Of a stretch of DNA of 64,000 nucleotides, positions 1-13,365 are shown piece by piece. Source of the stretch: Syngnathus acus (taxonomy: Eukaryota; Chordata; Actinopteri; Syngnathiformes; Syngnathidae); the NCBI RefSeq assembly GCF_901709675.1, contig NC_051107.1, positions 2,475,501 through 2,539,500 on the forward strand, given 5' to 3'. Both the position numbers and the translations under genes were made by a program. The notes under the pieces are model-generated. The model was not told where the DNA came from and ran no database searches. It saw only the letters and a list, made by a program, of their open reading frames with translations. Numbering within the stretch: the stretch's first letter is position 1; each line of letters opens with the position of its first letter.

Positions 1-439
1 AAAGCTAGCTGGCAGATATGTTGGCTTGAGCGAAGATACGTGACCTCCGGTTCAGGCCGACCGGCGCTTCTGCACAACGAATTATTCTAACGCGAGCAAA
101 AAATCGACACGGCGCACACGAGAGATGATTTTCTGGTTTGGTTTGGTTTTTTGCTTTTTGAACATCATTCAGCGTTAAAGCTTTCAATCACCGGAAACAT
201 TTCAACAAACCCAAGCAACCGATGGCAATTCACTTCAAATTCAAACGAGAACACATCGGAAACTATCTTGAAATATAGCAAGTGATCATGAAGAAGAGAA
301 AAGGCCCAAATTTGGCCAAATGTGTGTGTGTGCTTGCACACAGGGCGTTGTGATGCGAAGTGCAGTGGTGTTGGAGTAGTAGTGCTCGTAGTTAGTGCAT
401 GTTGCATGCTTCTTCCTGCTTGCTACCGTCTGCTTTCAG
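1..439. other. Intergenic stretch, no gene seen
   Basis: No open frame here resembles a known protein, and no splice-site-bounded conserved frame was found. There is a short TG run near 321-332 and a tandem GGTTT stretch near 138-150. It borders the LINE-derived sequence to its right. Confidence 0.5.
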
Positions 440-1301
440 CCACTGCCGCCGGCTAGCCCCCTGTTTCCGGGGGCGAAAAGAGGAGCCGAGTGCGTAAGTC
501 TCCTCAGCCGGTACATAGCCTCTCCACCGTCAAGACTTCTGCATGCCTCCTCGTGGCCACACATGGTAACTGGGTGCCTCACGGCTCCAGGCTAAATTGC
601 AGGGGATCGATCGGGGGAGCAACAGTGGGCCCCTAGGCGTGACGTACAGGCCCACCGGCGCGTGGATGTCCTGGCGCCCGCTAACCACTGTCCCAGCTAT
701 GGGGGAAATAGCACCCCCGCTGCCTTGTGGGTATCGTCTGGAACGAAAAGGCGAAGGGAGCAAACCCCGACAGGAAACCCGGCTTGGACTCCGTTAGGCA
801 GACTCATGCTTTAAAAGAAAAAAGGCATTGTTCTGGCAACTCCTGCCTGCAGCCAACCTGATGCCAAACGTATCGGTTCACCGTTCCTTTGGATGACAAC
901 AGGAAGGCCGAGAGGGAAGCCCTGATGCCTGGGAAACTCAAGGCTTCCATAAAACTTGCCCAGGCTTCTTGCGCACTGGAGAGGAAACTTCAGCTCCACT
1001 AACCAGTGGAGACACAACACGGGAGGTTAGCAGTTACCGGTTATAAGCCCTTTCTTATTGGCGTAGAGTATGGGTGCCAGGGGCTACCTCCGACGGTGGG
1101 AGAGATGTTCGGTCTCATTGGACAGCTACCGCCCGCCTCAAGCTGGGCAGCCCCCAGCCAATAAGGTGCTTTCCCGCCACAGCCTGCCTGCTTCATTGGG
1201 TGCTTGGAGCTCAGGGATTTATCCTAACAAGTGGGCTGTAAATTCACGCACCAAGCAACAAAAGGAAATTACCGAAGATTCCAGCACTACGCCTGGGGTG
1301 C
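440..1301 (+). mobile_element. Probable 5' leader of a truncated LINE
   Basis: This GC-rich block is clearly richer in G and C than the DNA on either side. It runs without interruption into the endonuclease frame that begins at about 1302. Short open frames within it (395-595, 597-797, 1070-1354) resemble nothing I know. I infer a non-LTR retrotransposon 5' untranslated region, with a left edge near 440 where composition changes. The exact edge cannot be set without a consensus, and part of the block could be an unrelated insertion. Confidence 0.45.
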
Positions 1302-1750
1302 TGGAATGTCAGGACTATGACACCCGGGCTCAGCGACAACCTACAACAAATTAGTGATGTCCGTAAAACTGCAGTTATCAACAACGAACTCCTGAAGCTC
1401 AGAATTGACATCTCGACCCTCCAGGAAACACGACTCCATGGATCTGGCTCACTCAAGGAAAAGGACTATACCTTCTTTTGGCGGGGGAAGCCCCCTGAGG
1501 AAACCAGGGAACACGGAGTAGGGTTCGCTGTCAGGAACACACTCCTGGGAGCAGTGGTACCACCCACAGGTGGCTCTGAGAGAATCCTGGCTCTCTGCCT
1601 CAATACATCTATGGGACCTGTCCACCTAGTGAGTGTGTACGCTCCAACACTTAGCTCCCCCCAGGAAATAAAAGAAAGGTTTTATGATGAACTCGAAGCG
1701 ACTCTTAAAAACATTCCCAGCCGTGAACAGCTCTACCTACTTGGTGTGCC
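1302..1750 (+). pseudogene. LINE endonuclease domain, truncated
   Basis: The frame reads an apurinic/apyrimidinic-type endonuclease (exonuclease-endonuclease-phosphatase fold) as found at the N-terminus of LINE ORF2 proteins. It starts with WNVRTMTPG, has the QETRLHGSG block carrying the catalytic glutamate, then GVGFAVRNT and VSVYAPTLSS. It stops just before the expected LLGDFNARVG-type motif: LLG is followed by unrelated sequence at about 1743, where the foldback element begins. The catalytic Asp/Asn and the SDH motif are therefore missing, and no reverse transcriptase follows. Vertebrate pipelines often label such domains 'craniofacial development protein 2-like'. The fragment cannot be functional. 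The 3' LINE fragment at 52516-53104 may or may not be the same family. Confidence 0.85.
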
Positions 1751-2045
1751 AAATTTGAACAGGTTCCCTCTTTCCTAGGCCAAGTTACAGGGGGGGAACA
1801 TATCCTCACAGCTGCCCTGTGAGGATATGTTCCCCCCCCTTATTTTCAGAACGGTGAGTGCTGGAGTCCAGCTGTTTTTTTTCTGATGATTTGTGCAGTG
1901 ATACCGTTATTACTGCACTTTATCAAACCTGCTCAAATTTGGCACACAACCTGAAAGGATCCCCAGGAAGACAGAAAAAAAACAGCTGGAGTCCAGCACT
2001 CACCGTTCTCAAAATAAGGGGGGGGGGGGGGAACATATCCTCACG
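1743..2045. repeat. Nested foldback element inside the LINE fragment
   Basis: Three inverted-repeat pairs interleave here. (W) TGTGCCAAATTTGAACAGGT at 1744-1763 returns inverted at about 1928-1948 with one mismatch. (Y) GGGAACATATCCTCAC at about 1794-1809 returns inverted at about 1816-1831 as a tight hairpin, and again in direct orientation at about 2030-2044. (X) A ~50-bp arm at about 1833-1886 returns inverted at about 1971-2024 with two mismatches. A small GTGCAGT/ACTGCAC hairpin lies between the X arms. The block interrupts the LINE endonuclease frame. No transposase is present. It may be a foldback-type non-autonomous transposon or a rearrangement. Confidence 0.7.
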
Positions 2046-3960
2046 GCTTGACATTTTTTATAGAGTTCTTGTTACAATTTTTATCCCCCCTCCCCACCAT
2101 CTGTCACTTTGCTTGGGACAAAAGGAGCCTTCAGAACTGAAATTTCTTCTCAATTATTCATTCAAATCAATTCACTCAAATCATTCTCGTTATGAAAGAT
2201 TTGATCACAAAACGTGTGTGGCTTTTTCTTAAATGAACACGTTGCTATCGTGTCAGCTTTTAATTATATTGCGCTGTCATGTTAAAGCAAATTAATAAAT
2301 GCAACAATATTAATTTGCTTTGAAAATACCTGAGTAATAAAATGGATGGATGGATGAATGATGATCACAATTAAGTATAAAGTCTCCTTTGTAATATATA
2401 CTCCTTGTAGCCTGTACCCAAAAAGAGGAGTTTCTTTGCATTGAGGTTTATGCAAAGAGCTCACGTAATTATATTGTTGCGTTTTGGTGAAGTGAATGAG
2501 TGTTCCGACTGTACGACTGGTCTTTGAATGCACCCCGCTTCAATGGCACAACGCGGATGAATTTAAAGACATCAAATGAGAATAATCCTTTATAAAAATT
2601 AAAATTGACTGACGCAAACGTGAGTTCTTCATGTTTTTATTGAAAACAACATAGTGCTGACGCCGACGACGCCGTACGACATCGGTTTTTCGCTTTCCAA
2701 ATAAGGCGTGCGCGCTCCCGCGGCAGGGGGAACAAAATCTCACGGGGGAACCAAATCAAGCACAACACCTGAAAGCACCGAGCCACGCACGTCTATCAGA
2801 CTGCTCACTGCCATTTCAACTGTGCTGGCTGTTAAAAACTCCCACATAAAACTCGCAAAAAAATCTCTCACAACAAAATCTCTCTTTTGTTCTCTCCTTG
2901 TCATGCATGAATTTTTTTTGTGGTGAGACTTCCATTTGCATGAGATGAATGTTATTTTTGGCGCACACAGTATACGTGAGCCTTAGCTTCTTGGATGTAT
3001 CATGTCATTTTTTAACAAATAAAATAATACTGCTTGTTCACTGCAGCTAGATCCCAAATGGCAAATATATACAAGTGACGGCTCACGGGGCAGAAATAAG
3101 AAACGAGAAAACGTTTCAGCCATGGCGCTCGATGCGGCCCCCAAAGTGCTCATCATCCCTCCAAGCAGAAAGTATGAGGAAGCACCACATAATAACGTTG
3201 GGAAATCCTCTATTATTCTGCCTCAGACGCCTGCTGGCGTAATGAAAGCAACAAACAAACATGCATAATTCAGATAGCCGGCCACTTGTGCGTCGGGCCC
3301 CGGTAATGATTGCGCTTGGAAGTGATGAAGTACCGCACTTACACCTAAACGGCCTTATTTAAACTCATTTGTTAGGTGCAATTCAAGAGGGGGGGACGCT
3401 TATTTGTGTAATATGCGATGGCTTACCGTGCGGCAAATGAGGCGAAGGCTAAGTATGTCATTAATTTGGGGAAATGACACCATTGAAACAGCAGGTGGCA
3501 GCAAAGTGTTTGGAACTGTTGACTCATCTTGGTGTATTGCATATGGAGTGACACAAGGTTGCTATGGAAACAATATGATGTGCGTTGAGGCTCTGTATTA
3601 GGGCCCCACAGATTCTGAAAACACCCGTTAACAATGGAATATTTGGGCTCCCTCTAGTGGTACATGTAAGAATTACTTAAGGTTTATTTTGTATGCATCA
3701 TTTTTAAGATTGCAAAACATGGTGCAACATTTGACTGTTTCCCTAACATCAGCAAAGGTTCATTTGATCTCACTGTAGTTTGGTTACACTCACATGGGGA
3801 TTCAAGTCGACCTTTTTTGAAAGGCAGATTGAAGACAAAAGTGAAGGTGAAAGGTGAATTGTCCACCGGTGTGACGGCGAGCAGAAGCAATCTGCGGCGA
3901 GCAAGATGCCAGACGGATTGCACTTATCTTCCGCTGACCTTCTCAAACCTGCAAACTGAT

Positions 3961-3983
3961 TGAGGAGGAGGAGGAGGAGGAAG
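3961..3983. repeat. (GAG)n microsatellite
   Basis: A run of GAG/AGG trinucleotides about 23 bp long, slightly interrupted at its right end by AGAG. Confidence 0.9.
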
Positions 3984-4231
3984 AGAAGGTAGATGGAAGT
4001 GATGATCAAAATAGGGAGAAATGCACACTGATGGGAGGAGCGGGTGATGGAGTACAAGGGATACTGAGAGCTGTCTTTGATTTGAAGCAGAGGAGAAGAG
4101 ATCATGATGACGAACTATTACCCAGAAAAAAACATAACTGTGCTATATTCCTTTTTTTTTTATCGTGGTGAGATGCAAGTGAGCTTTTCCAGAATTTGCA
4201 CTGATTCCTAATCTTCCCCTATATTTTTTTC

Positions 4232-4232
4232 A

Positions 4233-4272
<40 letters not shown>

Positions 4273-4304
4273 GCTAATAATAATAATAATAATATAATAA
4301 TAAT
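4232..4304. repeat. (CTA)n-(TAA)n compound microsatellite
   Basis: A run of CTA triplets (about 4232-4273) passes directly into TAA triplets (about 4274-4304) with one dinucleotide break. Confidence 0.95.
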
Positions 4305-7109
4305 ATTTCACCTGCTCGTCGTCAGGGGTCGTCACAGCAGATCAATCGATAATAACGTACAAATATCCTTTATTGTTTATTTACATTTCGATTTTAATTT
4401 CTAAATATTAGAATGTTGTTTTGTGTAATAATTGCCAAATGATGATTATTTTATTACTAATGCTAGTGCTTTGCTGCGTGAATAAAATAAAAAGATTTTA
4501 TGACGATTGTGAACATGAATTTTATGGCGCCTGGATGCAGTTCTAAACCTGTCCAGCTAGAGGCGCTACACTCGCGTCAGCTGTAGTCACTTCTTCGGTC
4601 TGTCCCAGCTGACTGATGTCGTCCAATCAATCCCATGTTTGTGTTTAGTGCCAACGTCGTGTGTTTCTTCGCCTATATCGAGTTTAAATGACAATAACAT
4701 CAATTTTACATTAAATTCATATCAGATATCAACCAAATGATGTAATGTGCCCTTCTGGGGTTGCTATTTTGGTTGCTCTTAATCCAAATGTCGATAATTA
4801 ATTGACAGCAGATGACCTCATGGGTAAGAGCACATATTTTTTTTACATTTTGTTGAAGAGAAACTGTTAATGCATTCTTTTTCTGCGTCTTGTGTTTCCA
4901 ACAGTGCAATTGATGTTTTTATGTTTGTTTTTTGAGGTGTGACGCTTATGAAAAATAAAGCCGGAAGCAACAATGAAGACTGTAAAGGTAAAAATGACTT
5001 TCTATCGATTTTTTGTTGTTGAGTATATTCATCCATCCGTTTTCTCTCTGTTATATTAATGGTAATGTTTGAGAGGGCAATGTTCAGTCAGAAAACATTT
5101 TTAAAAAGCAACCATAACAGAAGACATTAGGGCACTTTAAAAAGTAGTTGGTATTTATTTTGCACATAATGTTATGTGGTCCACTTGAGCTAATGAAGCG
5201 TGTCCATGTTTCTTGCTTAATGCACTTATTCTTTTCTTTTGGGCATAAATCCTGTCCAAAAATTAGATTTTTTTTGTAGTACAGCTTTTGCATAGTTCCA
5301 TATTTAAAAAAAAAATGTTTAGTATAAACAGTACAGTGGTACTCAGCGTGTATTTTGTCTTGAGTTCCAAACAAATATTTTGATGGTGGTAGAGAACTTT
5401 GCAAGTAGTTTTTTGGCAAATAGCAAATAACTCTTAAAACAATAGGCTAATCAAAGTTATAATTTATTCTCAAACTAATCGTAAAACCAATGATGCAAAT
5501 TTATTCACAGCAATTGCATAACTTTTTCACCAACTTATTGCTAAGTGTGTAAAACGCCATAAACGGGCTAACAAAACTAGCGTAAACAACGGTGAAGTAT
5601 GAACACTATACTTTATATTATACGCTATACACTATATTCTTTCTTCGCTACAATTGACTACTAATTAAAATTGGGGTCTGGTAAAGGATTTAAGAATCAG
5701 CAAATGAGCTTGGACATTTTATATAACGTATGTCTGCTAGCTTAATGCTAACATCTGTGTGAAACTCCATAGACAGGCTAATGGAAATGAGCATACATCC
5801 ATGTTATATATATTGTAACCGTGTCTCGCAATGGTCTTTGCCCTCTCCCGGGCTTTTAATAATCACTTTGCGCAAACGTTCCGTCGGTGTTAACAGTCAA
5901 GACTGTTCTTTGCTCTCTAATTGTGAGCTGTTTTATTGCGCCGCAATGAAATCGTTCCTGGCAAGATGGCTAATATGCGCCATTATACTTTATTTGCAGT
6001 GAGCGTGCAGAGCATTTGTTGTCATTTGCACTGTGGCAGACTTACTTAATAACAATGCCGTCTGTGCATTTAAGTGCCGCTCGAGTGCTTGGAAATGGAT
6101 GAAGGTTGTGCATCGTCTTCAAATCCGAGCGGCTTCGTGTGGTTTTATTCTGTTTTGTTTACATTTGTAGCAACCGCTTTGTTAGGCACACTAGTACAAT
6201 CCACGGGACAGATTACCGTGTTCTATACCCTCGGTGAATAATCGACTTTCTAAGGAATATAACTTCTCTATTTTTGTGCTCAAAGTAAAGCCCTGCCTTT
6301 TTTTTTACCTTTGTTGCCATCTTGTGGCATCTTGCTGCTAAGCAACCACCATTTAAGAGATTTGGATTTTTCGTTTTGATTTAAAAAAAAAAAAAAGAAG
6401 AAAAATAATAATCATTTTCATTTTCTTAACTTTTTTTTGTCTGACCCAAATGAATGGAGGTGTACCTAATGTAGTGGCCAGGTCCTTTCCTTTTGATGCT
6501 AGGTTATTGGTGCCACTTTCAAAAGGACAATTTTTGGTCATTTTGTCTGACTCCTGCCTCATTCTAGATGTCTTTCAAATAGTAATTCCTGTCATTTGGA
6601 GTGTTGGAGTGTATAAAGGAACGGGGAAAAAAAAGAGTAGCGCGAGTGGAGCTCCTATTAGGGGCAAAGTCGATCAAAGCGGGTGGCTGGCTGCGGACAT
6701 CCAAGCGGCTTTCCCTTCGCCATTTTAATAAGGGAAGGAATCGAAATTCAATAGGAGTCTAGATTTGAAGGCTGTCGCCAATTATAAGGCAGCTCGTGTC
6801 TCCCTTGGGAACGAGCTTTCTTGTAAGAGCTGAATGTGACGTTTTCTCACGGGGGATACATGTGTGCTGTGTAACTTTATGCTAATTATTGTTATGTTGT
6901 CACTGATTCATGGTTGTAAATCACAAGATGCTGAGCGCATGTTTGGAGCTTTTTTTTTTCAATGGCAGAGAAAAGATGATGGCAGCAGGGATGTCACCAC
7001 ATTCGTTCAGATAGGCCCGAAGTGGTTATCTGGACCTTCTGGCGAATTCTCGTTGGTCCGTGGATCCGTTTTAAAACGAGCAAATAAAGTGCATTTGCGA
7101 TATTTACAT

Positions 7110-7275
7110 TGGGGATGGACGATGACTGCTACCAGGTATCGCTATCGGTTTGGTATCGGGTACTCACGGAGGCCAGTCACCGATACTCAAAAAATATCTG
7201 ACGTTCTTCTTTGCAACTATTGACATGGTGAATTATTTATATCAGAAAGAATGTCGAGATATTGGTACATCCAAA
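7110..7275. repeat. Degenerate GGTATCG-type interspersed repeat
   Basis: The segment contains GGTATCGCTATCGG, GGTATCGGGTACTC and CACCGATACTC in close succession. This layout resembles widespread fish repeats built on GGTATCG/CGATACC words, usually regarded as hAT-like MITEs. Ends are not sharp. It overlaps the end of a 119-residue open frame that I regard as chance. Confidence 0.45.
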
Positions 7276-9384
7276 ATATTTTTTTAAATACTGCTCATGA
7301 GTTAAATTAAAACCAATGAAACGCTAATGAAGCAAGATTGGCAAATGGGATTGTTAAAGTTGTCGTTCAAATCAGGCAGCCGAAATAGCACTTTTCATTT
7401 GGGTTTCCAAAAAAAGAAGGCAAAGACAAAAAGATTTGACTTTTATTGCTACAAAAAAGAAAGTGACGAACGGCGGACTTTGATGGTCACGATAATGTAA
7501 TTTATCTCGGATTGTTGTGAGCGCGCAGAGCAGCAGTTGGTAAAAAGACTCAATAATATATTATGACAAATGGATCTTCTTTCTTCACAAGCTTTTGTAC
7601 CTTCCGTCCATCGGGTGACATAAACATTGATTTCTTTCAGCGTTTTCATTTTTATTTTGTTTTAGCCGCTTCTTTGGTCCAGTCGATAATTTCAGGAACG
7701 TTTCCATCTAATCTCCAGCGTTTAATGGCCCCTTGATCAATGGGTGCTTATCGATTCGTGAGTGCTTTTTTTAAATTTTTTTGCGCCAGAAGCGAATGAG
7801 TAGAAACTGAAAATGTCAGAGTAAAACATAACACTCCAGTTTGAAACGAATGTGTCACATTTCTAGTAATTGACTTTCTTCTTGCTTGGGATGCAATCCG
7901 GGGGAAATCTTCCATTAGCTGTCTCCGAATTATACATAAGTGTCATAATGTAAGCACCTAAATTCACGACTTGTAAAAAAAAAAAGAAATTGCTCCACAT
8001 GAATTCACAATATATTGTTTCCCCTAGCAACCAACAGATGGCGCTGTGGGAGCATTATTGTCTGTAAATTGCTGTACCAGTGGGTACTGCAGACATGCAC
8101 ATCCACTTCCATTTCAAAGCACCGACACCATCGGATTACGTAATGTAGGCTTCCCCCACCTGCTTTTTCCGTTCTGCATTTGTAAATTTTTCCTCCACCC
8201 CCCCCCCCCATTCACATATTTTCTCAATTTTTAATATGGGCTATGCATGGCATAAATAAATGATAGGGATTTTATTAAAGCAGCTTGATGTAGTTTGTAA
8301 GAAATGGAGGAAAAAACACCATACACACTCCCAATCCATGGTGCACATTACAAATGATTTTATCGGGCTGCAGCTGTCAATTTTTTTTAGAATTGAAAAG
8401 TGAGGTGAGTGACGTGGGTGTCAGCAATATTGAGTTTGAGGCCTGACCGATTTACTATTTTTATTTTTTTTTTTTACACGAGAAAAATAATTTGATTGAA
8501 ATCTCCCGCTGCAAAAAAAATCTGAAAGTACACAGGCGAGACCTTTTTGTGTGTAATGAATCACATGTCCACGACCACGACGCATTTGTCATCGTGAGGG
8601 TGCTGGCGAGTGGGCCGCTCCTCGTGCTCCACTCCGCCGTGTGATGCAGTAAATCCCTCCCAGACTGTTGAAAAAGAGCCAAGAGGACTTAGCGTCATAG
8701 ATCCTGAAAAGCTTGACTACTCATCATTGGGAGTCAGAGTGCGTACCAGATGTTCCTTGTCCATTTAGAATATCAGCACCTTTCTGTTCTCAATGCTCAT
8801 GACAGTGTCCAAAATTCCAGTCCTGCAATCTACCCCATGCGATTGTTGGACTTTAGTAGAAAGGCGGTCCTTTATGGACCATAATTCACAAGATCTAAAG
8901 TACTAAATGTTAATCCTAACCGTTCATCCATCTCCAAATCGTGAGTGATTCTTTTTTTTTTTGCAGATTGAAGGAATGTCAGAGCTCGGGTGGGTACAAC
9001 AGTCGCCCTCAGCGGGAGCCAGCAATTCTCCATGTGGGCTAATGTCCGTCTACACTCCTCTGGAGATTCAGCAGAATTCACCGGTGGTGTGCTTGGAAGA
9101 AAAAAAAAAAGGTAAACTATTGTCTGGGGAGGGTGTCCGGAGTGGCTGAGAGGCATTAAAGATTAGCAGACTTCTATTTCCTGCCCGGGATGCCTTTAGA
9201 CGTCTCGCAGTATGGCTGCTTTAAAAAAATAAAATAAAATAAATATATATATATATGAATGCGCCATCGATGGATGTCGCTTAGCCATTCGTCTTTGTGA
9301 CAGCTCTCTGGGGGGGTTAATTTTGAATACGGTCCTGGAAAAGTGAGCAGACTGTGGGAAAAAAACAAGGATTGTTCACAATAT

Positions 9385-9725
9385 TAGGTACAGCAAACCT
9401 TTGTCCAAATGAAGCTTCTAAACTCATCAGCATTTGTGGCGTGAAGATTTGGTCCAACAGAAGCTCCTTAACTCGAATATTGCGGCAAGACACTCCTTTT
9501 GTCTAAATGCAGCCGCTCCACTCGCAGCAACGTAGATGATGTTGACAGCAAAACACTATGTTTGTCTAAATGAAGCTACTCAGCTTTTTTTTTTAATATA
9601 GGGTTAGGCCTCAAAGCTCTACTTTTGTCTAAATTAAGCTACTCAACTAAGATCTTTGTTACCTGGATGCCGCAGTTTGGCGCAAAAGCATTACTTTTGT
9701 TGAAATGAAGCTGCTCAACTCATAG
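9385..9725 (+). repeat. Degenerate tandem repeat, six copies
   Basis: The word TTTGTCTAAATGAAGCTACT (consensus) recurs at about 9401, 9449, 9498, 9559, 9627 and 9697, each followed by a (T)CAACTC-like tail. Spacing is about 50-70 bp. Copies differ by several substitutions, so the array is old. No coding function is seen. Confidence 0.75.
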
Positions 9726-11280
9726 CACCATAGCACCTTGACTGCCCTTTGCATGACCCGCGTGACCGCAACATAAGCCATCAAACAAGAAGCGAGATGA
9801 GTCGAGAGAGTTTTAATTTCATCCTAGTTTTCATCTTAAATGGATGTGATGTTACAAGCGAGGGGGTCAGTCCAGTTCACGCTTTCCGACAGCGCCGCCA
9901 CGTCCCGTCTCTCGCTAACAGACAGCCGCGACCGCAGCTCGTCTCAAATGACATTTGATTAGTTTTCATCGTTACTTTGCATATTTATAGCAGCCCGAGG
10001 AGTCTCGCGTGTTATCAATCCACCTGAACGGCCTGCCAAAAAATGTGGCTGCCATCTCATGTCCTCGCCCACCTCAGTGCAACGTGACTAATGGCAGCAG
10101 AGACACTGGCGGTAAACTTGCGTCAACTCGCCAACATGGCTGCGGCAAAAATTGTCAATTAAATCCGGTTAGGTTGCTGAAAAAAAAAAAAAGAAAAGTT
10201 TCCCAATTACAAGTCCTCCCTCGTTCGCGTCATGTTTACCCGGCTTTAAATTGATCCTCACGGACGAAATGACGTAACATCTAAGGCGAGGCTGAATATT
10301 TATTCAACCCCCCCCCAATATTTCACTTTCATACGGAAACACACTTGGCACAGGTAGAAGATGTGATCTCCACACACACGCGGAACCGCACAAAGACACT
10401 TCAGGCGCACGGAGGACGCGTCTGAGTAGCTCTCATGTCGTCACCAAAGAAGAAGAAGAAGGTGTCGAACATAACAGGGAAGAGAACCCTCGGGAAGGGG
10501 CTGTGTGGGGGGGGGTGTTCGTAACGCAGACACTCCTTGTTCAAAACGCAGATGGTACACCACACATGAGTCTCGTGTGTGTGTGACTCAGTGTGTGTGA
10601 CTACGGCTGCATAATAGGCTGTATGTGTCACTTTGCATGTACAAATCACATCCAACGTGCTCACGTTGCTCAACCTATCTGGAAGCACATTCAAAGCGTC
10701 ATATACACGGACATTTTGTGAATTTTCCATTCATTAGCGCCACGCGAAAGTGAACTCGACCGACCGCTGAGCTAAATGCTCGCTCTGAGGCAAGATTGTA
10801 AATTATACACAAATCTGACTTCACGCCGTTTAATAATGGATTCAACTCCGAAAGCCTGAATGGGATTGATGAGATCTGTGGTGCCGCTCTGCTCTGTTAT
10901 TTTTCCGCAAAAAGATTATTATAATTCTGTTGTTAAATAGTAATCCCTGAAATTTTTATGACTTTTTTTTATCACAAACATTTTTCCAATCATTGGCAGA
11001 GAACATTATAAAGGTTGCGTATGTGCCTATATTGCCCGGAGCACAAAGTCAGCATTAAAATCATAATAAAATAATGATGAGGTCACTACGCTTATGTCCA
11101 CTGGATGTGTGACCCATATACACGATGATGTGAGCATTAAACAAGCCAAGAGGCAAACGCAATTTCTCACATCTGCCCGAGTACATAAAGTCCCCTAATG
11201 GCTGCATTTTGACCCCAGTTGACCTCATGCGGGACGAATAATGGCTGGGGCTTGTTTATATACAAAATAATGGCCTAAAT

Positions 11281-11470
11281 GATTAAGGCGTTTTATTTCA
11301 CACTTAATCAAGAAATGATTAATCGACTAACTCGATTAATGCAAACTGCAAATTTATACGCCGGTGTCCACGTCACTCACCAATTCGGTCTTTTCAAGCC
11401 ACACACTCAAAGTCACAAATATGTAAACTGTAAGAAAGGCGACTTTCACAAATTTGCATCTTTAATATTT
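11281..11470. repeat. CGATTAAT-type MITE fragment
   Basis: It contains ATTAATCGACTAACTCGATTAA near its left end and then CACGTCACTCACCAATTC and AAGCCACACACTCAAAG. The same ordered words occur at 24090-24150 inside the element at 23962-24250, so the two are diverged copies of one non-autonomous element. Ends are not resolved. Confidence 0.55.
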
Positions 11471-13296
11471 TTTTACCGGCTGTACATAATATTCACGTAA
11501 AATATTCCTCCCAGAGATCCTTTTGGCACCCGCCACCGACGTGTGTAATCAGAGTGGGATGAGAGCAGCTCTATTTTTTTTTTTTCAGGAGGTCTGGATC
11601 TGCGTCAGCCTGCCTTCTGTGGAGACGGAGATAAACAAATAAAGAATGATGCTGAGTGGGCTTAAAAGCCTATTTGCAAAGTTAAAAAAAGAACTTTGGC
11701 CATATCGTGAATTTGTCAATGCTGACGGAGTTGGAAATTTAACAGGATTTTGTAGGGGTGGTAAATTGGTCAGAAAACAAGATTGGAGAATACTAAAAGT
11801 TCCTCGGAAAGTAATACGATCATTAATTGTCATTGACATAGTTGTAAAGTGTCTCACTACTAAAAGTTGTTACATTGACATTTACGTTCCTCTGTGCGCT
11901 TCGAAAAAAACGTACAATGCCTTGCTTTGGCTCTTTCAAGTCGAAATTCACCTTCAGCAAAATGCAGCGTGAGGTTAGATACATGCGTCATCCGTCACCT
12001 AACAACCACACATACAGAAGTCGCTCCTCCTTTCTCTTCTTGACAAATAAAGTCGTCAAAAGCCACCGTTTTCATCAGCTGTCGAAGCTGAGCTGTTGAA
12101 GAAAAACCTTTATATATATATATATTTTTTTTTACATCTTTCTCCATTGCCTTTGTTTGGTTCCCAGGCAACAAATAACACGAGGACTGTGCTGCATTCT
12201 CATAATCACAGGGAAGAAACGGCGCAAATGAAGCTTGTTAACAACCCACTGTTTATTAATTGCACGTTAGCATCGGCGGCTAACGGCAGTATCGCTAAGT
12301 AAAAAGTGCTATCGGTGCGTTCCTTTTAAGATGACAAACAGCAGACTCCAATTATATGCAATAAATGTATTTAATCGAATGAGCAAAAAAAACAATTTGT
12401 GGTCATCTGTTGCTAGGCAGAAAATGCCCCCACATGACTTAAAAAAAACAAACAATTGTCGGCAAAGAAAGCAAGCGTATGCCACAAATTGCAATCATAT
12501 CACTTGATGAAAAACGATAAGTGCATATTTGGGCGTAATTAGCGGTTGGTCATTTACCTTCTATGTATTTAATTCGCAGCCTGCCGTGTTGCTCTTTTCA
12601 CGTAATAACTACGCGTCCCCCAGCATGCAGCGGCGGTGTTAAGTTTCTTTAACATAGGCCAATAATGAGTCATAATGTGGATATTTAATTCACATTTTAT
12701 GCCCAGTATAAGCTTTCAAGCCTCATAAATTATTCCTGTGCAATATGCAGCCTTGTATTTGTAATAGGCTGCCATATTGCATTTTATTGCAAATGGGGCC
12801 TGGTGAAGAGGGGGGGAAACCCGCATCGGTGACAATGTGTCTCGTGGCATCTCTTCTCGTCTCATTTTTATCAGCCCGCCTCCGCCAAACTGATTCTTGC
12901 TTTTATTCTTTCTGACACGTATTGAGGTCCGTAGCTCGGAATGGGCAGAAGACAAGAAATAGAAAGGAAAACAAAACAAATGCAGGAATATTCACTGTGG
13001 TCTTGTTGTGAGACAGAATTTGGGATTTTTACATATTAACTCGGGTGAGACGGAACAATGACAGCTTGATTGACGGCTCAGCTGAGAGGAAACAATCGGA
13101 GGAGAGGGGCCCGTCGTAGTTTCGATTTTGATGACACAGACGGCGGATCGCTGGTCCGTGACATGATGGCAAACACGTCGATGCCGACCTGCCTACTGAG
13201 ACCACACGCGCTGTCATTGATGGAAAGCACACACACAGCTTTGAGTGTCATCAGCAGGTTGTGAAGGAGCAACTGGATGAGTTGAATCATCCTTCT

Positions 13297-13365
13297 CCAC
13301 CAGGGGGCAGTATAGTACAAACGTACATACACTCATTTATCACAGAGGATAAAGAATCTATGCCC
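13297..13365 (+). repeat. Dispersed repeat with CTCF-like motif, copy 1
   Basis: CCACCAGGGGGCAG at 13297-13310 matches the vertebrate CTCF core consensus. It is followed by TATAGTAC and, about 35 bp on, by AGAGGATAAAGAATCTATGC. The same two blocks recur near 19641-19728 and, inverted, near 59925-60105, with single blocks elsewhere. This makes it a dispersed repeat, not an isolated site. CTCF binding is only inferred from the motif. Confidence 0.6.

Larger units (their letters stand above)
2046..9384. other. Gene-free AT-rich intergenic region
   Basis: No frame here looks like a conserved protein or exon. It holds simple repeats (listed separately), homopolymer runs, one copy of the TTAGGTACACC-type motif near 6459-6473, and a GGTATCG-type repeat near 7110-7275. 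The 111- and 119-residue open frames in this stretch show no recognisable motif and are probably chance. Confidence 0.55.
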
